64,000 nt of DNA from Thiomicrorhabdus sp. ZW0627 (lineage in GTDB: Bacteria; Pseudomonadota; Gammaproteobacteria; Thiomicrospirales; Thiomicrospiraceae). The notes beneath the pieces were generated by a model, which had not been told where the DNA came from, searched no databases, and was given only the letters and a program-made list of their open reading frames with translations. Below are positions 1 through 8,599 of the stretch, one piece after another; position 1 is the first letter of the stretch; each line of letters starts with the position of its first letter. The stretch is taken from assembly GCF_029767005.1 (NCBI RefSeq), contig NZ_JARUQR010000003.1, positions 1 to 64,000 on the forward strand, given 5' to 3'. Made by a program: the position numbers and the translations under genes.

Positions 1-555
1 GCCTTCGACTACTGTCGCGTCTCCGCTGATCGAGACCAGTGCATTCACGGGCGGGGTTGCTGTGACCGTAGTTTCTGCCAACGGCGTTAGTGGATCAAAA
101 CCTCTCGCTGGGATAGTCGGGTTAATACCTGTGCTGTCAAAACCACTGGTAACGTCACCTGTTGCACCTAATCGTTCTACAAGGTTCTCACCACCGGCAT
201 TGGCACTTGAACCAGCACCCGCTTCACCGGCTGCCGTTTCTTCCAAATTATCCAGATCAACATTGCCGTCTAGAATCGCCTGCTGAAGTGCTGCAACATC
301 TACTGAATTTTCAGTTGATGCATCTGACGTCATTCCAACAACATCATCATCCAACAACATTTCAGTATCGCGACCTAAGGTCAGCAGTTCACCATTATTT
401 AAATCAATCGTAATGCCACCTGAAACTGAAGTTAAAATGACTTCACCGGTAAAAATTTGATCTCCTGATGCAAGCAAACGGATTTCACCCGTATTCGGAT
501 TGATGGCTTGAACAACTCCCGTTACAGCACTAACCTTCCCAGCAACAACTGACAT
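1..555 (-). CDS. LapA-type biofilm adhesin, N-terminal retention module (partial, runs off the window)
   Basis: The reading frame opens with ATG at 555 and stays open for 185 codons to the window edge. The first ~105 residues match the N-terminus of the next adhesin (MSVVAGKVSAVTG against MSIQAGKVAAVSG; both have DLNNGE.LTLGRDT). This is the retention module that holds LapA-family adhesins in the outer-membrane TolC-type pore. Residues 107-110 read TAAG, the di-alanine site that the periplasmic protease LapG cuts in LapA. A GENLVERLG..GDVTSGFD linker follows. The rest of the protein, normally Ig-like repeats and a type I secretion signal, lies outside the window. It is downstream of, and co-oriented with, the 796-4782 adhesin, but a terminator separates them. 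No lapD, lapG or secretion genes are in view. Confidence 0.85.
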   Translation of the reverse strand, partial: MSVVAGKVSAVTGVVQAINPNTGEIRLLASGDQIFTGEVILTSVSGGITIDLNNGELLTLGRDTEMLLDDDVVGMTSDASTENSVDVAALQQAILDGNVDLDNLEETAAGEAGAGSSANAGGENLVERLGATGDVTSGFDSTGINPTIPARGFDPLTPLAETTVTATPPVNALVSISGDATVVEG

Positions 556-742
556 ACGATTTCTCCAATCAAATATGGTAAATAATCAAAACTCACCCGA
601 TGGGGTGAATTAATTACATTGCAACCCATATTATTAGTGTGGGAAACGGATATCTATTGTCCTTACGTACAGTATTGTTATTTTTTTTAAAAAAAACCTA
701 AAAACTAAGTAAAAATTCATATAAACAAGGGGTTATATAAAT

Positions 743-770
743 AAAAAAGGCGCTTAACCAAGCGCCTTTT
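743..770 (-). terminator. Rho-independent terminator after the first adhesin
   Basis: AAGGCGCTT / AAGCGCCTT form a 9-bp stem with a 4-base loop. The stem is flanked by A runs on one side and T on the other, so it can work in both directions. It lies 25 bases after the adhesin stop codon. The rest of the 556-795 gap is AT-rich and shows nothing else clear. Confidence 0.8.
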
Positions 771-795
771 AACTTTTATACCTAAGATATTTTGA

Positions 796-3700
796 TTAAG
801 AATCTTGTTGATAATCGATTTTCATATCGTCGATATCCGTTTCATCCAACGTTTCATCTTGGATATAAACGGTCGTAATGGTTCCGCCAGCATCCGATTC
901 ACCATTGGAATCAATTAGGATTTGGGTATCATCCACCTGACCATCGTTATCACTGTCAACAGCTGTAAATTCAAGATATTCACTCAAGGTGTTCGCAGCT
1001 ACCTGTTCCGCTGTATCTTCAATTACATCGCTAACCTCCAGCGTATCGTTGGCAATGTCGTAGTTCTCGATCGTTGCCGTACTGCCAGGCTCTCCCATGT
1101 CAAAGACATCATGACTGTTATCGTCACCAACATAAGCAAAACTGGTTCCGTCTTCACCGCCATAGAGATTGACCGTAAAGATTCCGCTGTCGTAATCTCC
1201 ATCCACATCCTCTACGGTATAACCTATCGGCATGGAAACATCTTCATCAACTGAAACCGTGGTAATGGCATCAAAGTCTAATTGATAAGAACCCTCGCTT
1301 GAACCAAATACAACTTTATCGATATAAACTGCATCCGGAATATCGGAAGAAAGTATCTCGAATGTAACCGCACCCGAGTCACTGCCATCGATAGTCAAGC
1401 CTTCCAGCTGAACATCATTGCCATCGGCATCTTTACCATAAATACTATAGGTTGCCGTTTCATCCGTATCAAATGCACTTAAGGTAACCAACATGCCTTG
1501 CACACCGGAAGCCACAAAGTCATAGGTGATTTCGTTGGAACCTGTACCTTCGGTGAAGGTACCGCTATCTTGTGAGAAATCGATAGTTAAAGTTTCTCCA
1601 GAATCGATAAAGGTATTACCAACCCCCATGGTGCTATTATTGGTGTTGACAGTATTCTTGCTACCAATACCGGTTGCTTCGGCAGTCGCAACTAAATTGC
1701 CATCCAGATCAAGCAATGCAAAGCCATAACTACCTCCGACAGAGGTATTACCTGCACTGACATTACCAAAATCGATGTTTTCAATCGTTTCACCAGCAAT
1801 AAGATCCTGGAACTGCTTGAATACGAATTGAGGAGCGTCTTCTGTCCCTTCATTCAAGTCTACGGACAGCTCAAACACACGAGTAATATCCTCTCCCGAA
1901 CCTATTTCACCGACAACCATTCCGTCAATCACGTAGACTGAAACCAATTCTCCACCCGAATACAGGTCAGGAACGTTGGTTAAATCCCAAGATAATGTGT
2001 TTGGACCTTCTTCGGACAATGTCACCGGCATCGCTGCCACAATCCAGTCATCTATCAGGTTATCGGTATGCAACGTAACGTTTTCCACATCAGGGATATC
2101 ATTCACTGGTGTGACATTGATATTGACCGTCGCGGTTTCCGTTACTCCACCTGAGGTAACCGTGTAAGTGAAGCTGTCACTTCCGTAGTAGTCCGCATCA
2201 GGCGTATACGTGACCGTACCATTCGGGTTCAGTACCACAGTACCGTGCGTAGCATCCGTTGTTGAAGTCACTTCCGCTGCCACGTTCTCAAAGCTGTCGT
2301 TATTCAACACGTTAATGATTATTGGGGTGTCTTCGTCCACCTCAACGCTGTCACCAACAATATCCACAACTGGTGTCACGGTGAAGTTCACGTCTTGGCT
2401 GACGCTCAAGCCACCTTCGTCCGTCGCGGTGAAGGTAAGCACCTCACTACCATTCCAGTCGGCCACGGCCTGACTGATGGTGGCAATACCGTTAATAATC
2501 GAGACACCGATGTTGCTGTTGCCCGATACACTGTAGGTAAGGTTGCTGTCAGACGTCTCGATGTCGGCGAAGGCCGTATTCAGGTCAATCTGGTAGCTGA
2601 CGAAGTCTTCCGGCAATACCTGATCCGCAATCTCTGACTCAATCGTTGGTGGATCGTTCACTGGGGTAACATCAATGTTAACCGTCGCGGTTTCCGTTAC
2701 TCCACCTGAGGTAACCGTGTAAGTGAAGCTGTCACTTCCGTAGTAGTCCGCATCAGGCGTATACGTGACCGTACCATTCGGGTTCAGTACCACAGTACCG
2801 TGTGTAGCATCCGTTGTTGAAGTCACTTCCGCTGCCACGTTCTCAAAGCTGTCGTTGTTCAACATGTTGATGATGGTTGGGGTGTCTTCAACCACATCAA
2901 CGCTGTCGCCGACAATGTCGACCACCGGTGATACAGTGAAGTTCACGTCTTGACTGACGCTCAAGCCACCTTCGTCCGTCGCGGTGAAGGTCAACGTCTC
3001 ACTACCATTCCAGTCGGCCACAGCCTGACTGATCGTGGCAATGCCGTTCACAATCGATACGCCGATGTTGCTGTTGCCTACAACACTGTAGCTGAGGTTG
3101 CTGTCAGACGTCTCGATGTCGGCGAAGGCCGCATTCAAGTCGATCTGGTAGCTGACGAAGTCTTCTGGCAATACCTGATCTTCAATCTCTGATTCAATCG
3201 TTGGTGGATCGTTCACTGGCGTGACGTCGATATTGACCGTCGCGGTCTCGGTTACACCGCCTGAAGTCACGGTGTAGGTGAAGCTGTCACTTCCGTTGTA
3301 ATTCGGATCTGGATCATAGGTGATCGTGCCGTTTTGATTGATGGTTATCGAACCGTGCGTTGGATCGGTTGTTGAGGTGATAACCGGCGTACCTTCAAAA
3401 GTATCGTTATCAAGTACATTGATAATGGTCGTGGTATCTTCAGCGACTTCGACACTATCATCGGCAATATCGACGATCGGCGCGACAGTTACACTCACTG
3501 TCGTGGTATCGGTACCACCATTGCCGTCCACCATCGTATAACTGAAGCTGTCATGACCGTTATAATCCGCAATCGGTGTATAGGTCACCGTTCCGTCCGG
3601 ATTAATCACAACCACACCATTTTCAGGCTGAGTGACGCTTTGAACGCTCAAAGTATCGCCGTCTAAATCCGTATCGTTGGCAAGCACATCAATCACCTGG

Positions 3701-4782
3701 CTGGAATCTTCGTCCAACGTAGCGATATCGGCAACTGCGACCGGTTCATCGTTTTGCGGATTGATGGTCAAAGTTACCAATGCCGTATCGGTACCGCCAT
3801 TACCGTCTTCCACCACATAGGTGAAGCTGTCGGTACCATTGTAGTTAGCGATAGGCGTATAAGTAACCGTGCCATCGGGATTGATCACAACCGAACCATT
3901 TTCCGGCTGGGTAACACTCTGAACACTCAAGGTATCACCATCCAAATCGGTGTCGTTGGAAAGTACATCGATGACTTTACTTGAATCCTCGTCCAAACTA
4001 GCCACGTCATCGACAGCAACCGGAGGATCGTTTTGAGGATTGACGGTGACGCTAACCAAGGCGGTGTCCGTTCCGCCGTTACCGTCTTCAATTGTGTAAG
4101 TGAAGCTATCCGAACCGTTATAGTCCTGGAACGGAGTGTAGGTCACCGTGCCATCCGGATTGATTACAACCGAACCATTTTCCGGCTGTGTCACAGCGAC
4201 AACGGTTAAAGTATCGCCATCCAAATCCGTATCGTTGGCCAACACATCAATCACCTGACTGGCATCTTCGTTCAAGGCTGCGATATCGTCTGCGGCAACC
4301 GGTGGCTCATTGACTGCAACACCTTCAACAAAAGTTCTATCGGCCGTCGAAGTACTGATACCTGTGGTATCAAATCCGCTGGTTACCTCTCCAACTGAAC
4401 CCAATCTTTCTACAAGGTTCTCACCCCCTGCATTGGCGCTTGAACTCGCGGCAATATCACCTGCTGCCGGTTCTTCCAGGTTTTCTAGGTCAACATTCCC
4501 TGCCAGAATCGCTTCTCGCAACGCTTCGGCATCCGCGACATCCGCCGGCGCGATGGAAGAACCTAATACGTCTTCATCCAGAACCATGTCCGTATCACGG
4601 CCAAGTGTTAACACTTCTCCGTTATTCAGATCAATCGTGGCTTGTCCATCCAATGAGGTTTGAATCACTTCATCCGCAAAAACCTCATCTCCTAATAGTA
4701 ATATGCGGATCTCTCCTGTCTGTGGATTGATCGCTTGAACCGTTCCGCTTACCGCGGCGACTTTTCCTGCTTGAATAGACAT
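796..4782 (-). CDS. LapA-type repetitive adhesin with type I secretion C-terminus
   Basis: This is a 1328-residue surface adhesin. The ATG at 4782 is chosen over an in-frame codon 7 residues upstream because GGAG stands 8 bases before it and the protein then aligns with the neighbouring adhesin. Order of parts: retention module (1-~105) with PAAG at 105-108, a LapG-type (T/A/P)AAG cleavage site; linker GENLVERLG; three 93-residue VCBS/cadherin-like repeats (DEDSSQVIDVLANDTDLDGD, then NPDGTVTYTP..YNG.DSFTY); three further copies of that fold alternating with two cadherin-like domains (LPEDFVSYQIDL..ADWNGSE); a ~250-residue beta-rich region; and a C-terminus (GEPGSTATIENYDIANDTLEV) typical of the VCA0849-class type I secretion signal. 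Expected role: c-di-GMP-controlled attachment and biofilm formation. At ~1.3 kaa it is short for the family. Confidence 0.9.
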   Translation of the reverse strand: MSIQAGKVAAVSGTVQAINPQTGEIRILLLGDEVFADEVIQTSLDGQATIDLNNGEVLTLGRDTDMVLDEDVLGSSIAPADVADAEALREAILAGNVDLENLEEPAAGDIAASSSANAGGENLVERLGSVGEVTSGFDTTGISTSTADRTFVEGVAVNEPPVAADDIAALNEDASQVIDVLANDTDLDGDTLTVVAVTQPENGSVVINPDGTVTYTPFQDYNGSDSFTYTIEDGNGGTDTALVSVTVNPQNDPPVAVDDVASLDEDSSKVIDVLSNDTDLDGDTLSVQSVTQPENGSVVINPDGTVTYTPIANYNGTDSFTYVVEDGNGGTDTALVTLTINPQNDEPVAVADIATLDEDSSQVIDVLANDTDLDGDTLSVQSVTQPENGVVVINPDGTVTYTPIADYNGHDSFSYTMVDGNGGTDTTTVSVTVAPIVDIADDSVEVAEDTTTIINVLDNDTFEGTPVITSTTDPTHGSITINQNGTITYDPDPNYNGSDSFTYTVTSGGVTETATVNIDVTPVNDPPTIESEIEDQVLPEDFVSYQIDLNAAFADIETSDSNLSYSVVGNSNIGVSIVNGIATISQAVADWNGSETLTFTATDEGGLSVSQDVNFTVSPVVDIVGDSVDVVEDTPTIINMLNNDSFENVAAEVTSTTDATHGTVVLNPNGTVTYTPDADYYGSDSFTYTVTSGGVTETATVNIDVTPVNDPPTIESEIADQVLPEDFVSYQIDLNTAFADIETSDSNLTYSVSGNSNIGVSIINGIATISQAVADWNGSEVLTFTATDEGGLSVSQDVNFTVTPVVDIVGDSVEVDEDTPIIINVLNNDSFENVAAEVTSTTDATHGTVVLNPNGTVTYTPDADYYGSDSFTYTVTSGGVTETATVNINVTPVNDIPDVENVTLHTDNLIDDWIVAAMPVTLSEEGPNTLSWDLTNVPDLYSGGELVSVYVIDGMVVGEIGSGEDITRVFELSVDLNEGTEDAPQFVFKQFQDLIAGETIENIDFGNVSAGNTSVGGSYGFALLDLDGNLVATAEATGIGSKNTVNTNNSTMGVGNTFIDSGETLTIDFSQDSGTFTEGTGSNEITYDFVASGVQGMLVTLSAFDTDETATYSIYGKDADGNDVQLEGLTIDGSDSGAVTFEILSSDIPDAVYIDKVVFGSSEGSYQLDFDAITTVSVDEDVSMPIGYTVEDVDGDYDSGIFTVNLYGGEDGTSFAYVGDDNSHDVFDMGEPGSTATIENYDIANDTLEVSDVIEDTAEQVAANTLSEYLEFTAVDSDNDGQVDDTQILIDSNGESDAGGTITTVYIQDETLDETDIDDMKIDYQQDS
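2131..3340 (-). repeat. 555-bp tandem direct repeats inside the adhesin
   Basis: The unit start CGCGGT(T/C)TC recurs at 2131, 2686 and 3241, an exact 555-bp (185-codon) period. Units 1 and 2 are nearly identical at the DNA level; the third is more diverged. Each unit encodes one cadherin-like domain plus one VCBS-like domain. Confidence 0.9.
3500..4320 (-). repeat. 279-bp tandem repeats inside the adhesin
   Basis: Three units, with matching positions at 3653, 3932 and 4211, have a 279-bp (93-codon) period. They encode the three NPDGTVTYTP-type Ig-like domains after the retention module. They are more diverged from each other than the first two 555-bp units. Confidence 0.88.
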
Positions 4783-4966
4783 GATACTTCTCCTTCCTTG
4801 CAAAAGACGTACCCAGAAAATTGAATACCCTTACAGTTATAGTACTCTTTTTGAGCGCATATACCATTACCCCGACGTACAACATAAAAAAATTCTATAA
4901 AACAAGAAGATAGTGCACTATAATAAAGCTAACCAATTCCCTTAAAAGAAACCAAGGTATTTAATT

Positions 4967-5314
4967 ATGAGTACGTTAAATCCCGTTTTATCCTCGACAT
5001 CTTTAAGCGCTCAAACGCAAGTCAGTTCTTCGGTTACCCAGGAGAACATGAAGATGAACGATCAGACAAAAGCGAGTGCAAGTGCCTCAGGAAACACAAC
5101 GGTAACGCTTTCGGAACAAGCACTTAAAATGAGTCGGGAAGATCAAAAACTTTCGGCAACCCAAACAGTAAGGGAATCGGAGTCGACTGAGAACGAAACA
5201 ATGGAAACCAAGCAAACGGATGCCGGCCTGACCTATGCCAACAGCCAGAACAGCCAAAGCAATCGCTCAACGGACTCTGATGAAGCGATGGAAGCCCCTT
5301 CAAGCCAGTCATAA
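4967..5314 (+). CDS. Small Ser/Thr/Gln-rich protein of unknown function
   Basis: 115 residues, not recognised. Composition is low-complexity (Ser, Thr, Gln, Glu, Asn), with no signal peptide or membrane segment, so it is probably disordered. The only structured-looking patch is VTLSEQALKM at about 46-55. AAGG lies 10 bases before the ATG and a TATAAT hexamer stands at 4919-4924, although no convincing -35 is visible. It is divergent from the adhesin. Strand bias and codon use look like a real gene, but function cannot be assigned. Confidence 0.6.
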   Translation: MSTLNPVLSSTSLSAQTQVSSSVTQENMKMNDQTKASASASGNTTVTLSEQALKMSREDQKLSATQTVRESESTENETMETKQTDAGLTYANSQNSQSNRSTDSDEAMEAPSSQS

Positions 5315-5362
5315 AATGAATTTGTGAAACCGGATAAAATAAGTGGTTAAAAGGAAAAAACT

Positions 5363-5376
5363 GAACAGGCCTGTTC
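5363..5376. repeat. ACAGGCCTGT dispersed palindrome, copy 1
   Basis: A perfect 14-bp palindrome GAACAGGCCTGTTC in the intergenic region after the 115-residue gene. Read on the minus strand it continues AGTTTTTT, matching the consensus flank seen at copies 3 and 9. Confidence 0.85.
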
Positions 5377-5542
5377 AAATCCCAAAACTCACCGGTTTCA
5401 CAGGGTAAAAACCTTCCCATCAATAACGCTTAGCGCTTAATTATTAATTTTTTTTATTGCGCCATTAATAATTCATTATTCCTCAATATTTCTTCAATTA
5501 TTACCGATTGATTCCCAAGCTTCGCAACGTTAAACTAATCTC

Positions 5543-5675
5543 AACTTAAATAAATTGTTTTATTCAAGTTGGACTTAAATCCCTTTTAAGTCATATTCGG
5601 GTTGTTCATTGTCAAATAACCCGAATAGCTCCTCAGACATTCAGCACGGTACGGCCAATACCGTGCTTTTTTTTT
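5543..5675 (+). ncRNA. Candidate small RNA with three hairpins and an intrinsic terminator
   Basis: The 5315-5746 gap holds no credible ORF but is structured. GACTTAAA/TTTAAGTC (5572-5579 with 5585-5592) and ATTCGGGTT/AACCCGAAT (5595-5603 with 5618-5626) form hairpins, followed by the terminator at 5643-5675. A possible sigma-70 promoter lies upstream: TTGATT at 5508, a 17-base spacer, and TAAACT at 5531. That would give a transcript of ~130 bases starting near 5543. No known RNA family was recognised. It could instead be the long 3' trailer of the 115-residue gene. Confidence 0.4.
5643..5675 (+). terminator. Strong Rho-independent terminator
   Basis: AGCACGGTA/TACCGTGCT form a 9-bp stem with a 7-base loop, followed directly by nine T residues. 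It ends whatever is transcribed rightward upstream of the 5747 gene. Confidence 0.85.
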
Positions 5676-5746
5676 GTCTAAAAAAAGTATTAGAATAATT
5701 CCACCTTCACTTTGTCCGGTCTGAACTCACTACCCTTGGAGACAGC

Positions 5747-6202
5747 ATGTCAGAACAAAAACAACGCACATACAAACACGGCCATGGCAGCGATGCTCAG
5801 CATAAGCAGGATCAAGCTCTATTCAGTGAACTTCTGGAAAAACACACCCAACTTAAACGCCACACCGTCAAATTGGAAAACGGTATTCGCAGTACCACAA
5901 CCGCTTCCAATGCAGAACTGGGAAAAGTCATACAACAACACGTCGAAGGGATGGAAAAACGTTTCGGAATGGGTCGTGCAATCCGATCATGGGATCCACT
6001 GTTTGCAGCGCTGTTTGAGTACAAGGACCAGATCAAAATGGAATACCGTAACGTCGAAAACGGTGTTGAAGCGACCCTAACAAGTGACGATCCCAAGCTG
6101 GTCGAATTGATCCATGCGCACGATGAGACCCTTCACGGTTTCGTAGACCGAGGCTTCGAAGCCGGCGGTGAAGAGAGTCCTAAACCAAGTTGGCTGGATT
6201 GA
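5747..6202 (+). CDS. Uncharacterised soluble protein with an internal duplication
   Basis: 151 residues, with GGAG 8 bases before the ATG. Two copies of one motif are visible: residues ~27-73 (LLEKHTQLKRH..LENGI..T, then VIQQHVEGMEKR) and ~83-136 (LFEYKDQIKM..VENGVEATLTSDD, then LIHAHDETLHGF). Each copy has a charged helix, an ENG turn, a TSDD-like stretch and a helix carrying H.xx.H-type histidines. The regularly spaced His residues suggest a metal or haem ligand, but no known cofactor motif is complete. I recall similar short proteins in marine sulfur bacteria, sometimes misnamed; no function is claimed. The protein is cytoplasmic (no signal peptide). The next gene, trxC, follows 73 bases on. 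Confidence 0.7.
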   Translation: MSEQKQRTYKHGHGSDAQHKQDQALFSELLEKHTQLKRHTVKLENGIRSTTTASNAELGKVIQQHVEGMEKRFGMGRAIRSWDPLFAALFEYKDQIKMEYRNVENGVEATLTSDDPKLVELIHAHDETLHGFVDRGFEAGGEESPKPSWLD

Positions 6203-6275
6203 ACTCCCAGCTTGAATAAAATTGGGCCAATCCCCATACAAATGCTCAGAATTCATTCAAATACAGGAAATGACT

Positions 6276-6698
6276 ATGATTATTATGTGCCCTAGCTGCG
6301 GCGGCCTTAACCGGGTAGCGGATGAAAAACTCAACAGCCAACCAACTTGCGGAAAATGTAAGAATCCACTGTTTTTGAATAAACCGATCGAAATGAACGG
6401 CCAACAATTCATGCGCGCCTACCAAAAAACAGATCAGCCACTGGTTGTCGATTTCTGGGCTCCCTGGTGCGGCCCGTGCAAAAGCTTTGCGCCTACTTTC
6501 AGTCAAGCAGCCGCCAATTTCGAGCCTAGAGCCCGTTTCGTGAAGATCAATACGGAAGCGGAACAACAGATCGGTGCCCAATTCGGCATCCGCTCGATTC
6601 CGACACTGGCAATCTTCAAAGGTGGTCAGGAAATTACACGCGTTTCCGGTGCGATGGATCTTGGCAACTTCAGTCGCTGGCTTGAACAATACCTCTAA
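6276..6698 (+). CDS. trxC: Thioredoxin 2 with N-terminal zinc finger
   Basis: 140 residues, like E. coli Trx2 (139). The N-terminal zinc finger is Cys5-x2-Cys8 and Cys25-x2-Cys28 (CPSC, CGKC). A thioredoxin fold follows, with the redox motif WCGPC at 64-68 and the cis-proline stretch RSIPTL. ATG 6276 is preferred because AGGA at 6264-6267 is well spaced from it; the in-frame ATG at 6270 is too close. It is a cytoplasmic disulfide reductase, in many bacteria induced by oxidative stress. A small membrane-protein gene follows closely and may be cotranscribed. Confidence 0.93.
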   Translation: MIIMCPSCGGLNRVADEKLNSQPTCGKCKNPLFLNKPIEMNGQQFMRAYQKTDQPLVVDFWAPWCGPCKSFAPTFSQAAANFEPRARFVKINTEAEQQIGAQFGIRSIPTLAIFKGGQEITRVSGAMDLGNFSRWLEQYL

Positions 6699-6719
6699 AC
6701 CGAACCTCAAGGAATTCAA

Positions 6720-6983
6720 ATGGAACTGGGATCACAAGAACACAAACAAACGCTGGTCAACGGCATTCTGAAGGTCGCACTTAAAACGACTCTACTTGGC
6801 TTGATCATCGGGGTTCTGTTAATGGTGCCCAGTTTTATCCGACACAACCTGTTTTCAACAGGCCTGGCCTATGCGGGCAGCGCAGTGATTTTCGGGTCGT
6901 TGATTTGGTCCCTCTGGGTGGCCTGGCGCAAATACCAGAAAATCATCAAACCGTTTGACGAAACCTTCAACCAGCGCAGCTAA
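6720..6983 (+). CDS. Small two-helix inner-membrane protein, unknown function
   Basis: 87 residues with two hydrophobic helices (about 22-40 and 50-68) joined by a short loop, and with charged ends. AAGGA lies 6 bases before the ATG. It starts 21 bases after trxC, so it is probably in the same transcript. No family was recognised. Confidence 0.7.
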   Translation: MELGSQEHKQTLVNGILKVALKTTLLGLIIGVLLMVPSFIRHNLFSTGLAYAGSAVIFGSLIWSLWVAWRKYQKIIKPFDETFNQRS

Positions 6984-6985
6984 TC

Positions 6986-7007
6986 AAACCGGTTAACCAA
7001 CCGGTTT
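6986..7007. terminator. Hairpin between convergent genes
   Basis: AAACCGGTT/AACCGGTTT form a 9-bp stem with a 4-base loop, placed between the stop codons of the membrane-protein gene and the minus-strand batD. There is no long T run, so termination is likely weak or needs another factor. Confidence 0.5.
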
Positions 7008-7027
7008 GCAGCTGGAACAATAAGATT

Positions 7028-8599
7028 TTAAGCCGCTTTTAATAGGGCGGTTACCTGATTAAGGGATATCTTTGGAAATAAAGGCAGCTGCTTGCTCCAA
7101 TTTGTTACCGACTGCTGCAAGTCCTCCCATTCAGTTTCAGAACGGGAATGAACCCCGTCATAAAGCCAAACATTCAACTTACCGATCAGTAAATTCAACT
7201 CCTCACTGTCTCCAAACCGATTACGATACCAATCCGTAAACTGAGCCAATGACTGCACTGCCGTATTCATGCTTTCTCTAGTCTTAGAAGGACCTAGATA
7301 CCAGGCCTGTTGAGATTGCCATTGCCACATGGCTTCACAAACCTGGCGGGCGTTTTCAGCCTTACCGAAGGCTCGACGCAGACGCCAGTTCAACCTCAAT
7401 TGTTTGCCGAACCAAAGTAAAGTGAAAAAGATCAGTAGTAGCAATAGAAGACCCAACCACTGGACCGCCCATACGATCCAGGTAGGCACCGCCAAACCGG
7501 ATTGCGGTTCAATCGTCTTGGTATGCAGCTTATGGTCATTCGGGTCGAAATAGCGTACCTGCAATTCCGGCAGGCTGAACAGTCCGGAAGCCAGAATCCG
7601 GTAGGGCACACTAACCGTCACTTCGCTGACCAGTCCCTTGTCCGTTAATTTCTGTGAGCCTTGTCGGCTTTCGGTCAGCCACTCAATCTTTGGATCGTGG
7701 CCGATTTGTGAAATCAATTGATAAGCGACATTGTTCAAAGTAGGCTGATTCATTCCCAAACCACGTAAATGCCAAACCCAATAGGCCAGGTCACCGGTTT
7801 GCTGTCCATATCCGATATTTGAAGCACTGAACTCGACCTTGCCTACCGCCTGAGTAATCGGTAAAAAACTTGGAAGCGGTGTCACTTCAAGATTGAAGGG
7901 TCGATCAAAGAAGAACCAACGTCGATTACTGGTATTCTTTACGACTACTGCCGGTGAATACATCTGCCAGCCGTCTTTCTTAGCGCTCGTAAATCCACCC
8001 TGAGAAGAATCCAGATAATAATTCGAGGCCAGCAGCACCGATTTACTCTCTTCACCTGCAACCGTTTCACGTAGAGGCTTATCCGTCACTTCAGATTGCC
8101 ATCCGTCCGTTTTTCGTGCCTCAAAACTCACCAGATTGGCAGGATTATCCACCATCACTTTCGCACTCCAATTCACCTGCTGAGTCGGATACGCCTTTTC
8201 TCGCGGAGTCTTCCATTCAACCATAACGTGAGGATTCGGCTTCACCTCAATCTCGGTTTCAGGGATGTGAATCACACCCAATTTCTGGGCTTTGATTTTG
8301 AATTTTCCGGCGGTCAAAGGATACAAACGCAAGCGAATCAAACCGGATTCACCACTGATATCATAAATCGCAAAATCCTGCCTCAACGCAGCCATGTCCA
8401 ATTTATGAAAATCCCTTTCAACCGTGGGGCCGGACATAGACAAGGTCACTCTTTCGCCCAGCATCAAACTGCTCGGATAGATGCGCACTTCAGGTTTTTC
8501 AGGCTGGGCAGAAACCGTGGTTGCAGCCATCATCAAACCAACGAAAAAGAGAACAGTACTGCGCAAGGTGTTGAGCCAAACCAAACGGATACCTACCAT
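7028..8599 (-). CDS. batD: BatD-like protein, Bat operon copy 1
   Basis: 523 residues, with a signal peptide (cleavage near ATTVSA-QPEK), a long periplasmic beta-rich region, one transmembrane helix near 385-405 (WLGLLLLLLIFFTLLWF) and a cytoplasmic helical tail. This is the BatD/oxygen-tolerance family layout. It is the last gene of a six-gene minus-strand operon and overlaps its upstream neighbour by 7 bases. Bat proteins form an inner-membrane complex with von Willebrand A (VWA) proteins and a MoxR ATPase; the role in envelope or oxidative stress is known only broadly. A diverged paralogue is at 44775-46481. Confidence 0.8.
   Translation of the reverse strand: MVGIRLVWLNTLRSTVLFFVGLMMAATTVSAQPEKPEVRIYPSSLMLGERVTLSMSGPTVERDFHKLDMAALRQDFAIYDISGESGLIRLRLYPLTAGKFKIKAQKLGVIHIPETEIEVKPNPHVMVEWKTPREKAYPTQQVNWSAKVMVDNPANLVSFEARKTDGWQSEVTDKPLRETVAGEESKSVLLASNYYLDSSQGGFTSAKKDGWQMYSPAVVVKNTSNRRWFFFDRPFNLEVTPLPSFLPITQAVGKVEFSASNIGYGQQTGDLAYWVWHLRGLGMNQPTLNNVAYQLISQIGHDPKIEWLTESRQGSQKLTDKGLVSEVTVSVPYRILASGLFSLPELQVRYFDPNDHKLHTKTIEPQSGLAVPTWIVWAVQWLGLLLLLLIFFTLLWFGKQLRLNWRLRRAFGKAENARQVCEAMWQWQSQQAWYLGPSKTRESMNTAVQSLAQFTDWYRNRFGDSEELNLLIGKLNVWLYDGVHSRSETEWEDLQQSVTNWSKQLPLFPKISLNQVTALLKAA

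Noticed and set aside
2131-4320. Regular repeats as a possible CRISPR array
   Set aside because: Periods of 279 and 555 bases match protein-domain lengths and lie within one open frame; there are no short repeats with unique spacers.
5680-5700. TTGTCT...TAGAAT as a promoter for the 5747 gene
   Set aside because: The spacing is only ~11 bases, too short for a sigma-70 promoter.
6222-6275. Upstream extension of trxC to the start codon at 6222
   Set aside because: The extra residues do not belong to the Trx2 family and the ribosome site is placed for ATG 6276.
8136-8144. TTATCCACC-like DnaA box
   Set aside because: A single near match inside batD, with no cluster of boxes or AT-rich unwinding region. 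Not an origin.
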